Below are positions 56,116-64,000 of a stretch of DNA of 64,000 bases, one piece after another. Within the stretch, counting starts at the first letter, position 1; each line of letters starts with the position of its first letter. The stretch covers positions 141,982-205,981 of the forward strand of contig JAIOAU010000004.1 in NCBI GenBank assembly GCA_019873655.1, in the 5' to 3' direction. The notes beneath the pieces are model-generated. The model worked only from the letters and a program-made list of their open reading frames with translations, made no database searches and was not told where the DNA came from. A program made the translations under genes and the position numbers. The stretch is from Chloroflexota bacterium. GTDB lineage: Bacteria; Chloroflexota; Anaerolineae; Anaerolineales; Villigracilaceae.

Positions 56116-56116
56116 G

Positions 56117-57034
56117 ATGCACGTCCGCTCGCTCGATTTCCTCGACCTGCCTTTCCTGGCGCGCTACCGCCGCCGCGCCCTGGCGCTCGATTCCCTGCGC
56201 CTGCTGACGCGCGGCCATCCGCTCGGCGCGGCCGCCCTGCTGGCCTACCTCGACCCGCGCCGGTTCATCTACACCGCCATCGCCAGAGAAGACGACGACG
56301 CCCTGATGGGACAGGTCGTCCTCGAAGAGGGCGGTTCCGCCGCCCGCCTGACCTTCCTGGCCCCCGCCGACTGCCTGGACGGCCTGACTCCGCCCCTGCT
56401 CGACCATCTGACCCGTAAGGCTGCCGAGTGGGGCGCCCTCCACCTCCTGGCCGAGGTGGACGAGGAGTCGCCGGCCTTCAAGTCGCTGCGCCAGGCCGGC
56501 TTCTCGATGTACGCCTGGCAGCGGGTCTGGAAACTGCCGCGGCCCGACCGCCTGCAGGACCCCCCTCTCTGGCGCAGCGCCGAAGAGGAGGACTGGGCGG
56601 CGGTGCAGTCCCTCTACGCCCAAATCGTCCCCGTCCTGTTGCAGCCGCTCGAGGCGCTGCCGCGGCAGACGGCCGGTCTGGTCTGCCCGGCCGAGGACGG
56701 CCTGCAGGCGTTTGCCCTCGTCCACAGCGGGTTGGCGGGCGTGTTCATCCAACCGCTCATCCCGCCCGACTCGGCCTGCCTGCCGGCGCAACTGGCCAGC
56801 CTGGCGAAAACCGTCCACAGCGGAGAGCGGTCCGCCTACCTGTGCGTCCGCTCCTACCAGGCCTGGCTCGAAGCGCCGCTCGAGGAGGCCGGCGCCCAGG
56901 CCGGGCCGCGGCAGGCCGTCATGGTCAAGCGGCTGGCCGGCCTCGTCAAAGAACCGCTGGCGGCGACCAACACCATCGAAAAAGCCCTGGCCAAGGCCAA
57001 ACCCGCCGCCCCCGTCAGCCGCATCGAGACCTAG
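56117..57034 (+). CDS. GNAT-like protein of unknown function
   Basis: The 305-residue protein consists of two similar-sized halves. The first has LDFLDLPFLARYRRRAL and AIAREDDDALMGQVVLEEGG, the second DWAAVQSLYAQIVPVLLQPLEAL and an AYLCVRSYQAWLE strand, as in tandem GNAT acetyltransferases. The acetyl-CoA loop is not clearly kept, so activity is doubtful. I do not recognise a named family. ATG at 56117 directly follows the heptad repeat and has no typical ribosome-binding site. Confidence 0.65.
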   Translation: MHVRSLDFLDLPFLARYRRRALALDSLRLLTRGHPLGAAALLAYLDPRRFIYTAIAREDDDALMGQVVLEEGGSAARLTFLAPADCLDGLTPPLLDHLTRKAAEWGALHLLAEVDEESPAFKSLRQAGFSMYAWQRVWKLPRPDRLQDPPLWRSAEEEDWAAVQSLYAQIVPVLLQPLEALPRQTAGLVCPAEDGLQAFALVHSGLAGVFIQPLIPPDSACLPAQLASLAKTVHSGERSAYLCVRSYQAWLEAPLEEAGAQAGPRQAVMVKRLAGLVKEPLAATNTIEKALAKAKPAAPVSRIET

Positions 57035-57061
57035 ACTTCGGAAGTCCGGGCCTCGGCGTGA

Positions 57062-57067
57062 TACAAT
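57062..57067 (+). promoter_or_regulatory. Possible -10 box of the small ORF at 57075
   Basis: TACAAT ends 7 bases before ATG at 57075. With no clear ribosome-binding site between, a leaderless transcript is conceivable. No convincing -35 box was found at 16-18 bases. Confidence 0.35.
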
Positions 57068-57074
57068 ATTGAGT

Positions 57075-57281
57075 ATGGAAAGAAAGATGTTTGTCCGCAA
57101 GGGCAAGATTCAGGAAATGGACAGGTCATTCGACCTCGACTTCTGGCAGGCGCAGCCACCCAAGGCCCGATTTGACGCCGTCTGGGAATTGATCGTTCTC
57201 GCGGCCAGGATGAAAGGGCAGGATGTTCGTCAACTCCGACTTCAGCGATTTGTTACGAATTTTCAACGCCAACCGCGTTAA
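57075..57281 (+). CDS. Small protein upstream of a nucleotidyltransferase (possible antitoxin)
   Basis: The 68-residue ORF contains MDRSFDLDFWQAQPPKARFD and AVWELIVLAARMKG. Short proteins with a similar RSFD-FWQ-x-ARF pattern are found directly before nucleotidyltransferase genes. It overlaps the next gene by 59 bases in another frame. ATG at 57087 is an alternative start. A toxin-antitoxin relation is inference from layout only. Confidence 0.6.
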   Translation: MERKMFVRKGKIQEMDRSFDLDFWQAQPPKARFDAVWELIVLAARMKGQDVRQLRLQRFVTNFQRQPR

Positions 57282-57681
57282 GTATCTCGTCATCGGCGGC
57301 TATGCAGTGGTTCAATATACCGAACCGCGTTTCACCAAAGACCTCGATATTTGGGTCAGTACGGATGCAGCCAATGCAGAGGCCGTCTTCAAATCCCTTC
57401 GCGAATTCGGAGCGCCGCTGGAGGATTTGACCGTTGAAGATTTCTCCGAAGACGGCTACTTCTTCCAAATGGGCATTTCTCCCTTGCGTGTGGACATCTT
57501 GATGGGCATCCCTGGAGCGGTCTTTGAGGAATGCTGGTCGAGGCGAAACGATGTGGATTTCGATGGCCTGACAGTGCATTTCATCTCGAAAAAAGACTTG
57601 ATCGCCTCCAAGCGCGCCTCGGGCCGCCCTCAGGATTTGATAGACGTGGATTTACTTTCAAAGACAGACTCTGACTACTGA
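57223..57681 (+). CDS. MNT/AbiEii-like nucleotidyltransferase (possible toxin)
   Basis: The 152-residue protein has the nucleotidyltransferase motifs GGYAV at 25-29 and TKDLDIW at 38-44 with the Asp pair, then VDILMGIPG around 90-98 with a third acidic residue, and KKDLIASKRASGRPQDLIDV at the end. This matches DUF6036/AbiEii-like families met in toxin-antitoxin modules. The gene overlaps the small ORF upstream and looks less G+C-rich than pdxT or tmk. Confidence 0.78.
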   Translation: MFVNSDFSDLLRIFNANRVKYLVIGGYAVVQYTEPRFTKDLDIWVSTDAANAEAVFKSLREFGAPLEDLTVEDFSEDGYFFQMGISPLRVDILMGIPGAVFEECWSRRNDVDFDGLTVHFISKKDLIASKRASGRPQDLIDVDLLSKTDSDY

Positions 57682-57708
57682 TCATTTTCTTGACTGGCAA
57701 CTGATTTT

Positions 57709-59310
<1,602 letters not shown>

Positions 59311-59313
59311 CGA

Positions 59314-59925
59314 ATGTTCATCACCCTCGAAGGCCCCGAAGGCTCCGGCAAGACCTCGCACATTCCTCCCCTCGTCGAATTCCTGCGCGAGAAGGGCTAC
59401 CAGGTCTTTCCCACCCGCGAACCGGGCGGCACCTCCATCGGCGAGCAGATTCGCGAAATCCTCCACAACCTGAAGAACACCGAGATGCACCCGCGCACCG
59501 AGACCCTCCTCTACCAGGCGGCGCGGGCGCAGTTCGTCGAACAAATCGTCCGGCCGCGGCTGGCGGCGGGCGAAATCGTCCTCTCCGACCGCTACGCCGA
59601 CTCGACCCTCGCCTACCAGGGCTACGGCCACCAGCAGGACCTGGAGCAGGTGCGCGCCCTCATCCGCTACGCCACCGGCGGCCTGACCCCCAACCTGACC
59701 CTCCTGCTCGACGTGGACGTGGAAACCGGCCTGCAGCGCAAGAAAAAGGCCGCCGAGTGGAACCGCCTGGACGCCTACACCGTGGACTTCCACCGCCGCG
59801 TCCGGGCCGGCTACCTGGAGATGGCCGCCGCCGAACCGGCGCGCTGGGTGGTGGTGGACGCCCGCCGCGAGTGGGACGCTGTCCAGGCCGACCTGCGCGC
59901 CGCCCTGCTCCAGAAACTGGCCTGA
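59314..59925 (+). CDS. tmk: Thymidylate kinase
   Basis: The 203-residue kinase has the P-loop EGPEGSGKTS at 6-15, PTREPGGTSIGEQIRE and the DRYADSTLAYQG motif with the catalytic Arg/Tyr. It phosphorylates dTMP to dTDP. The gene is three bases after the Ycf45-like gene, so they are probably co-transcribed. The usual Arg-rich LID is replaced by RKKKAAEWNRLD, still basic. Confidence 0.95.
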   Translation: MFITLEGPEGSGKTSHIPPLVEFLREKGYQVFPTREPGGTSIGEQIREILHNLKNTEMHPRTETLLYQAARAQFVEQIVRPRLAAGEIVLSDRYADSTLAYQGYGHQQDLEQVRALIRYATGGLTPNLTLLLDVDVETGLQRKKKAAEWNRLDAYTVDFHRRVRAGYLEMAAAEPARWVVVDARREWDAVQADLRAALLQKLA

Positions 59926-59979
59926 AGCGCCATTCCCCCCGATTTCAACCTATCTGGATATAATTGGGGAGATTTCCCG

Positions 59980-61023
59980 ATGCGCCCCCTCGCCCGCCTC
60001 ATCCTTCTGACCCTGTCCGCCGCGCTGCTGGCCGCCTGCGGCGCGCCGGCCTCCCCGCCGCCGCCGACCGTCCCTCCCCCCGCGCCGACCGCCTCCCCCA
60101 CGCCGTCCGCCGCGCCCACCGCTGCGCCGCTCCCAGCCCCCACCCTCACGCCCGAACCGCCCTGGCATCAGCCGCTCGACCCGGCCCTGGGCGCGCTGCG
60201 CTACCACTACGCCGAGGTGACGACCGACGCCGCCCGCGTCTACGTCACTCTGCAGGACGCCGCCGCCGCCAGCCCCAACTTCGGCTACCTGCCCCATTAT
60301 CCCGCCTACGTCGCCTACACCACCACCCAGCAACTGGACGGCCGCGCCTACTACCTGACCAACCTGGGCTGGATGCGCGGCGAGGACCTCCGGCCGCTCG
60401 ACCCCTCCGCCTTCACCGGCGTCCTGCTCACCCGGCCAGTGGATTTCCGCTTCGGCTGGGTGCTGGCCGAAACGGACAGCGTCACCGCCGCCGGCGCGCC
60501 CGTGCGCGCCTACTCGCGCTACCAAATCGTGCACGAGGTCCGCGCCCAGGCCGACCGCCCCGGTTTCCTCGCCGTCGGCCCGGACGAGTGGCTGCCCGAA
60601 GACGCCGTCGCCCTGGTGGACCCGGCCATCCCGCCCGAAGCGAGCGACCTGTGCCGCTTCATTTACGTGAACCTGGACGAACAGACGCTGGCCGTCTATG
60701 ACGGCTGCGCCCTGGTCTTTGCCACCCTCGTCTCCTCCGGCCAGGACCCGCGCTGGACGTTCCCCGGCCGCTTTTGGATTCTGAACAAGGTCGAGTACAC
60801 CACCGTCACGCCCCCCGAAGGCTCGGTCAGCGAATACTACATCGAGGGCCTGCCCTACTTCATGACCTACTACGGCGACCTGGGCTTCCACGGCGTCTAC
60901 TACCACGACGACTTCGGGACGCCCGTCTCGCACGGCTGCATTAACCTGGCCCCCGCCGACGCCCGCTGGCTGTACGATTGGGCGCGGTTGGGCGAGTACG
61001 TCGTCCTCCACCGCGGCCCGTAA
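59980..61023 (+). CDS. L,D-transpeptidase (YkuD) lipoprotein
   Basis: The 347-residue protein has a lipoprotein signal (lipobox LLAAC, Cys20) followed by a Pro/Thr/Ala-rich linker to about residue 60. The C-terminal YkuD domain has HGVYYHDDFGTPVSHGCINL, catalytic Cys320 with H318. It should make or remodel 3-3 peptide cross-links or attach proteins at the outside of the membrane. TATAAT at 59959-59964 and GGGGAG at 59966 suggest its own promoter and ribosome-binding site. Confidence 0.9.
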   Translation: MRPLARLILLTLSAALLAACGAPASPPPPTVPPPAPTASPTPSAAPTAAPLPAPTLTPEPPWHQPLDPALGALRYHYAEVTTDAARVYVTLQDAAAASPNFGYLPHYPAYVAYTTTQQLDGRAYYLTNLGWMRGEDLRPLDPSAFTGVLLTRPVDFRFGWVLAETDSVTAAGAPVRAYSRYQIVHEVRAQADRPGFLAVGPDEWLPEDAVALVDPAIPPEASDLCRFIYVNLDEQTLAVYDGCALVFATLVSSGQDPRWTFPGRFWILNKVEYTTVTPPEGSVSEYYIEGLPYFMTYYGDLGFHGVYYHDDFGTPVSHGCINLAPADARWLYDWARLGEYVVLHRGP

Positions 61024-61031
61024 GGGCGCGC

Positions 61032-61430
61032 TCAGCCGCCCAGGTCGGAGTCCGCCTCGCCCAGGCCGAGGTCGGGGATCTCCTTCTCGATCTCCTCCGG
61101 GCTTTGCCCCTTCTCCAGGCGGTCCACCACCTCGTCGAATTCGGGCGGCAGGTCCTCGCCCAGTTCGCGTCCCATCCGGCGCATCATCCGCCCCAGGGCC
61201 TGCGGATCGTTCTCCAGCCCCTCCAGCGCGGCGGGGTCGGAGAAATCGCCCGCCAGCGACTCGATCCGGCTCTCCTCCGACTTCGCCACGCGCACGCGCG
61301 GAATCCGCCGGCGGACGTTCTTGCTCTGGCAGCGCGGGCAGACGACCGCCCGCCGCCCGTACTCGGCATAGGTCAGGAAAACTTCGAAACGCTGATGGCA
61401 ATCGAGGCAACGGTAATCGTAGAATGGCAT
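61032..61430 (-). CDS. FmdB-type zinc-ribbon protein
   Basis: The 132-residue protein starts with MPFYDYRCLDCHQRFEVFL and has a second CxxC in VVCPRCQSKNVRRRIP, the FmdB/CxxC-CxxC regulatory zinc ribbon. The C-terminal half is acidic (EELGEDLPPEFDEVVDRLE) without known domain. It is convergent with the L,D-transpeptidase gene. ATG at 61430 was chosen; the frame continues upstream through the repeat element at 61435-61576, but that part is not protein-like. Confidence 0.88.
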   Translation of the reverse strand: MPFYDYRCLDCHQRFEVFLTYAEYGRRAVVCPRCQSKNVRRRIPRVRVAKSEESRIESLAGDFSDPAALEGLENDPQALGRMMRRMGRELGEDLPPEFDEVVDRLEKGQSPEEIEKEIPDLGLGEADSDLGG

Positions 61431-61434
61431 ATTA

Positions 61435-61576
61435 TAGACCTCTTGCAAAAGTCTTTTTAGCCACAGATTACACGGATTAGCACGGATAAAAACCACAATT
61501 TCTGTGGCAATCTGTGTAATCCGTGGCAAAGAATCCGCTGCAATGGCGGCGCTTGTATCGTTATGCAAGAGGTCTA
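61435..61576. mobile_element. MITE-like element with perfect 13-bp terminal inverted repeats
   Basis: TAGACCTCTTGCA at 61435-61447 and TGCAAGAGGTCTA at 61564-61576 are exact inverted partners bounding 142 bases. Inside lie CCACAGATTACACGGATTAG and the roughly inverted TCTGTGTAATCCGTGGC, words of a repeat widespread in environmental bacteria. The terminal TA could be the duplicated target of an IS630/Tc1-like or IS5-like transposase, none of which is encoded here. The element separates the fmdB-like gene from gmk. Confidence 0.7.
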
Positions 61577-61627
61577 ATTTTAATCGAGTTGATGGTCATC
61601 TGCGTCCATCTGTGGTTTAATACCCCC

Positions 61628-62248
61628 ATGACCGATTCCGATTTCACCATTTACCAGCCCCAGCCCCTGCTCATCGTCATCTCCGGCCCGTCGGGGGTCG
61701 GCAAGGACAGCGTCGTCCAGGCGCTGAAAGGGCGCGGCCTGCCCTTCCACTTCGTGGTCACGGCCACCACCCGCCCGCCGCGCCCCAACGAGGTGCACGG
61801 CGAGGACTACTTCTTCGTCTCGAAAGAAGAATTCGCCCGCATGATCGAGGCGGACGAACTCATCGAGTACGCCATCGTCTACAACGATTACAAAGGCATC
61901 CCCAAACAACAGGTGCGCGAGGCGCTGGCCTCCGGCAAGGACGTCATCATGCGGCTGGACGTCCAGGGCGCGGCCACCGTCCGCAAACTGGCCCCCGAGG
62001 CGGTGCTCATCTTCCTGACGACGCGCAACGAAGAGGAACTGGTGGCGCGCCTGAACAAGCGCAAGAGCGACAGCGCCGAGGACTTGAGCCTGCGCATCGC
62101 CACCGCCCGCCAGGAACTCAAGCGCGCCGCCGAGTTCGACTACGGCGTGGTCAACGCCGACGGGCAGTTGGACGAGGCGGTCGAGGCGGTGATCGCCATC
62201 ATCCGCGCCGAACACCACCGCATCCACCCGCGCCGCGTCAGCCTGTGA
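61628..62248 (+). CDS. gmk: Guanylate kinase
   Basis: The 206-residue kinase has the P-loop SGPSGVGKD at 19-27, where Asp replaces the usual Ser/Thr after the Lys, then TATTRPPRPNEVHGEDYFFVS, IEYAIVYNDYKGIPKQQV and RLDVQGAATVRKL. These define Gmk (GMP to GDP). A TTTAAT lies 6 bases before ATG at 61628 with no ribosome-binding site, so the start may be leaderless. Rhomboid and YdcF-like genes follow on the same strand. Confidence 0.93.
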   Translation: MTDSDFTIYQPQPLLIVISGPSGVGKDSVVQALKGRGLPFHFVVTATTRPPRPNEVHGEDYFFVSKEEFARMIEADELIEYAIVYNDYKGIPKQQVREALASGKDVIMRLDVQGAATVRKLAPEAVLIFLTTRNEEELVARLNKRKSDSAEDLSLRIATARQELKRAAEFDYGVVNADGQLDEAVEAVIAIIRAEHHRIHPRRVSL

Positions 62249-62264
62249 ACCGAAAGGAAACCTC

Positions 62265-63008
62265 ATGGATTCGTATCCCGTCCCTCCCGCCGCTCCGCCG
62301 TCCCCGGTCAGACCGCCCGCCCGGCCCCTGCTGACCTACACCCTGCTCGGCCTGACGGCGGCCGTCTATCTCCTGCAAATCCTCGGCCAGGCCCTGCATT
62401 TCGACCTGGCGACTGCCTTCGGCCTGAAATACAACGATTTCATCCGCCAGGGAGAACTGTGGCGGCTGATCACGCCGGTCTTCCTGCACGGCTCGATCCT
62501 GCACCTTGCGATGAACATGTACGGCCTGTTCATCTTCGGCCCGTCGCTCGAAATGCGCTTCGGGCGGGGACGGTTCTTCCTGCTGTATTTCCTCAGCGCC
62601 TACGCCGGCAACGTCCTTTCGTTCCTGCTCAACCCCAATCCCTCGCTGGGCGCCTCGACCGCCATCTTCGGCCTGATCGCCGCCGAGGGCATGTTCCTGT
62701 TCCAGAACCGCCAACTGCTCAGCGACCGCGGCCGGGCGCAAATCGTCAACATCCTCATCGTCGCCGGCTACAACCTGTTCTACGGCCTGGTCAACCCGCG
62801 CATCGACAACTGGGGCCACATCGGCGGCCTGCTCGGCGGGCTGATCTTCACCTGGTTTGGCGGGCCGCGCTTCCGGGTGGAGGGCGTCTACCCCGCCTAC
62901 CAACTGGTGGATGAACGCCAGGGGCACGGCGCGCTCTCCGGCGCGGCGGCCGTCCTGCTCTTCTTCATCCCGCTGACGATTCTCGGCTGGATTTGGCCGA
63001 TTGGCTGA
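62265..63008 (+). CDS. Rhomboid intramembrane serine protease
   Basis: The 247-residue protein has six or seven hydrophobic helices, ELWRLITPVFLHGSILHLAMN with Asn84, the serine motif GASTAIFG with Ser131, and His185 in NWGHIGGLLGG. This is the complete rhomboid Ser/His dyad. An N-terminal Pro-rich stretch (about 20 residues) precedes the first helix. GAAAGGAAA precedes ATG at 62265. The substrate is unknown. Confidence 0.92.
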   Translation: MDSYPVPPAAPPSPVRPPARPLLTYTLLGLTAAVYLLQILGQALHFDLATAFGLKYNDFIRQGELWRLITPVFLHGSILHLAMNMYGLFIFGPSLEMRFGRGRFFLLYFLSAYAGNVLSFLLNPNPSLGASTAIFGLIAAEGMFLFQNRQLLSDRGRAQIVNILIVAGYNLFYGLVNPRIDNWGHIGGLLGGLIFTWFGGPRFRVEGVYPAYQLVDERQGHGALSGAAAVLLFFIPLTILGWIWPIG

Positions 63009-63021
63009 GCGAGTCTCGGGC

Positions 63022-63663
63022 GTGAAAGGAATTCCTCGTCCGGCGCGGCGGCTCGCCGCCGCCGTTCTGCTCCTCCTGACCCTCTGCCTGCTGACCTACG
63101 CCCTGCGCGTCCCCCTGCTGACCGGCGTCGGCCGCGGCCTGATCGTCGAGGACGAACTCCACCCCGCCGACATCCTCTTCCTGCTCAACGGCGACTACAA
63201 CACCCGGCCCTTCTACGCCGCCGAACTCTACGCCCGCGGCCTGGCCCCGCGCCTGGTCATCGCCCGCGCCGAACCCAGCCCGGCCGAACGGCTGGGCCTC
63301 ATCCCCAACGAGACCGACATCTCGGTCGCCATTCTGGAACGGCAGGGCGTGCCGCCCGAGGCGATCGCCATCCTGCCCGTTCCGGGCGGGGTGACCAGCA
63401 CCTACGACGAGGCGGTTGTCCTGCGCGCTTACGTGGAGGCCAACGCCATCCGCCGCGTCATCCTGGTCACCTCGGCTTTTCACACCCGCCGCGCCGCCTG
63501 GATCGTGCGCCGCGAACTGGAGGGCCTGAACGTGACCGTCGAACTGGCCGCCGCCCGCAACCCCGGCTACGACGAGACGAACTGGTGGCAGAGCGAGGCC
63601 GGGCTGATCAACGTCAACAACGAGTACATCAAACTCGGCTACTACCTGATCGCCTACCGATAG
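63022..63663 (+). CDS. YdcF/ElyC-like DUF218 membrane protein
   Basis: The protein of about 213 residues has one N-terminal membrane helix and a DUF218 domain with ADILFLLNGDYNTRPFYAAEL, RLVIARAEPSPAERLG and ILVTSAFHTRRAAWIVRRE. Relatives (SanA, ElyC, YdcF) act in envelope integrity or bind AdoMet, but function is open. GTG at 63022 was preferred; TTG at 63001 overlaps the rhomboid stop by 8 bases and would add seven residues. Neither has a good ribosome-binding site. Confidence 0.78.
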   Translation: MKGIPRPARRLAAAVLLLLTLCLLTYALRVPLLTGVGRGLIVEDELHPADILFLLNGDYNTRPFYAAELYARGLAPRLVIARAEPSPAERLGLIPNETDISVAILERQGVPPEAIAILPVPGGVTSTYDEAVVLRAYVEANAIRRVILVTSAFHTRRAAWIVRRELEGLNVTVELAAARNPGYDETNWWQSEAGLINVNNEYIKLGYYLIAYR

Positions 63664-63727
63664 GATCAAACGTTACTGTCCCAGCCAGGCCTTGCCCGCC
63701 GACCCCCTGGCGTCCCCGCCGCCGCGG

Positions 63728-63769
63728 CCGTCCACCGTCCGCGGTCTACGGTCCACCGTCCGCCGTCTC
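63728..63769. repeat. Six CCGTCCA-type heptanucleotides
   Basis: From 63728 six exact 7-base units follow each other: ccgtcca, ccgtccg, cggtcta, cggtcca, ccgtccg, ccgtctc. The family is the same as between pdxS and pdxT. It lies downstream of the YdcF-like gene and before the promoter of the last gene. Confidence 0.85.
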
Positions 63770-63789
63770 AAAAACATGACATTTGTCAC

Positions 63790-63819
63790 TTGTACTTTCC
63801 CTCCCCATGTCTGTACAAT
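63790..63819 (+). promoter_or_regulatory. Promoter of the secreted-protein gene
   Basis: TTGTAC at 63790-63795 and TACAAT at 63814-63819 are separated by 18 bases and lie 34 bases before ATG at 63854, leaving room for a leader with AGGGAGGA. Confidence 0.55.
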
Positions 63820-63853
63820 AACATCCGACAACCACTCATCAGGGAGGAAAACG

Positions 63854-64000
63854 ATGCGTCCTCGTCTCCGGCAGCGAATGCGTATCTTAGCGCAAGTGCT
63901 CATCCTGGCCGCAGCCCTGCTCCTGGGACTGAGCCTGGCGGCCCCGGCGCGGGCCGACTACCTCGGCCCCAACCGCACCGTCACCACCTGGACCCAGCAG
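63854..64000 (+). CDS. Secreted protein with signal peptide (3' end outside window)
   Basis: Only 49 codons are visible. They encode a typical Sec signal peptide: basic MRPRLRQRMRI, hydrophobic LILAAALLLGLSLA and a probable cleavage after APARA, followed by DYLGPNRTVTTW. AGGGAGGA precedes the ATG at good spacing. The mature protein cannot be assigned. Confidence 0.75.
   Translation, partial: MRPRLRQRMRILAQVLILAAALLLGLSLAAPARADYLGPNRTVTTWTQQ

Noticed and set aside
61431..61436. TATAAT directly before the fmdB-like ATG as its promoter
   Set aside because: The box touches the ATG, so transcription would begin inside the coding sequence. It arises from the edge of the repeat element.

Overview
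The window looks like a chromosomal segment of a G+C-rich bacterium, most probably a member of the Chloroflexota (Anaerolineae-like). This is inferred from gene content and style: an Ycf45-type AAA/R3H ATPase beside tmk, a split PdxS/PdxT pair, a YkuD lipoprotein, and a giant glycan locus full of multi-spanning GT-C proteins. I could not run a search, so the phylum is an inference. No rRNA, tRNA or CRISPR array was recognised.

Layout. (1) From the left edge to about 47.3 kb, 43 consecutive genes all read on the minus strand and form one very large surface-polysaccharide locus. Read in the direction of transcription it starts with a nucleotide-sugar dehydrogenase (start 47311) and a UDP-uronate epimerase. 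It continues with a Wzx-type flippase, GT-C and GT4 glycosyltransferases, gmd, a winged-helix regulator, a sugar epimerase, fcl, an ABC exporter (Wzm/Wzt), a KpsC/S-like protein, pseB, an RmlD-like reductase and a SAF-containing NeuB. Then come a four-helix-bundle ORF inside heptanucleotide arrays, more transferases, an SpsF-like cytidylyltransferase, a GDP-mannose 3,5-epimerase, a TylF-type methyltransferase, a second nonulosonate module (SDR, hexapeptide acyltransferase, Gfo/Idh/MocA protein, NeuA-HAD fusion, short NeuB), a WecA/TagO-type initiating transferase, a Wzz-like protein and a cut-off Wzy/WaaL-like protein. Many genes overlap by ATGA or GTGA, so translational coupling is likely. 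(2) 47.3-49.6 kb holds udg, rimI, tsaB and tsaE, also on the minus strand and running straight into the glycan locus with a 23-base gap. (3) 49.9-54.1 kb carries an ABC transporter (permease, ATPase, PLDc_N peptide), an SdpI-like protein flanked by two parS-like palindromes, an SPFH protein and a GntR/YtrA regulator. (4) From 54.6 kb most genes are on the plus strand: pdxS, pdxT, a GNAT-like protein, a possible toxin-antitoxin pair, the Ycf45-like ATPase, tmk, an L,D-transpeptidase, gmk, a rhomboid protease, a YdcF-like protein and a truncated secreted protein. An FmdB zinc-ribbon gene is the only minus-strand gene there.

How it works together (inference). UDP-GlcNAc, GDP-mannose and CMP-nonulosonate branches supply activated sugars (uronates, fucose, possibly GDP-L-galactose, a PseB-derived 6-deoxy sugar and one or two nonulosonic acids). 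The WecA/TagO-like protein starts chains on undecaprenyl phosphate, and some 20 transferases and modifying enzymes extend and decorate them. Both a Wzx/Wzy/Wzz-style and an ABC-style export route are encoded. 

The most unusual layer is in the intergenic DNA. There are several unrelated arrays with heptanucleotide period, a 40-base array, three MITE-like elements with terminal inverted repeats, one compact four-helix-bundle gene cassette bracketed by inverted heptad arrays, and two parS-like sites.
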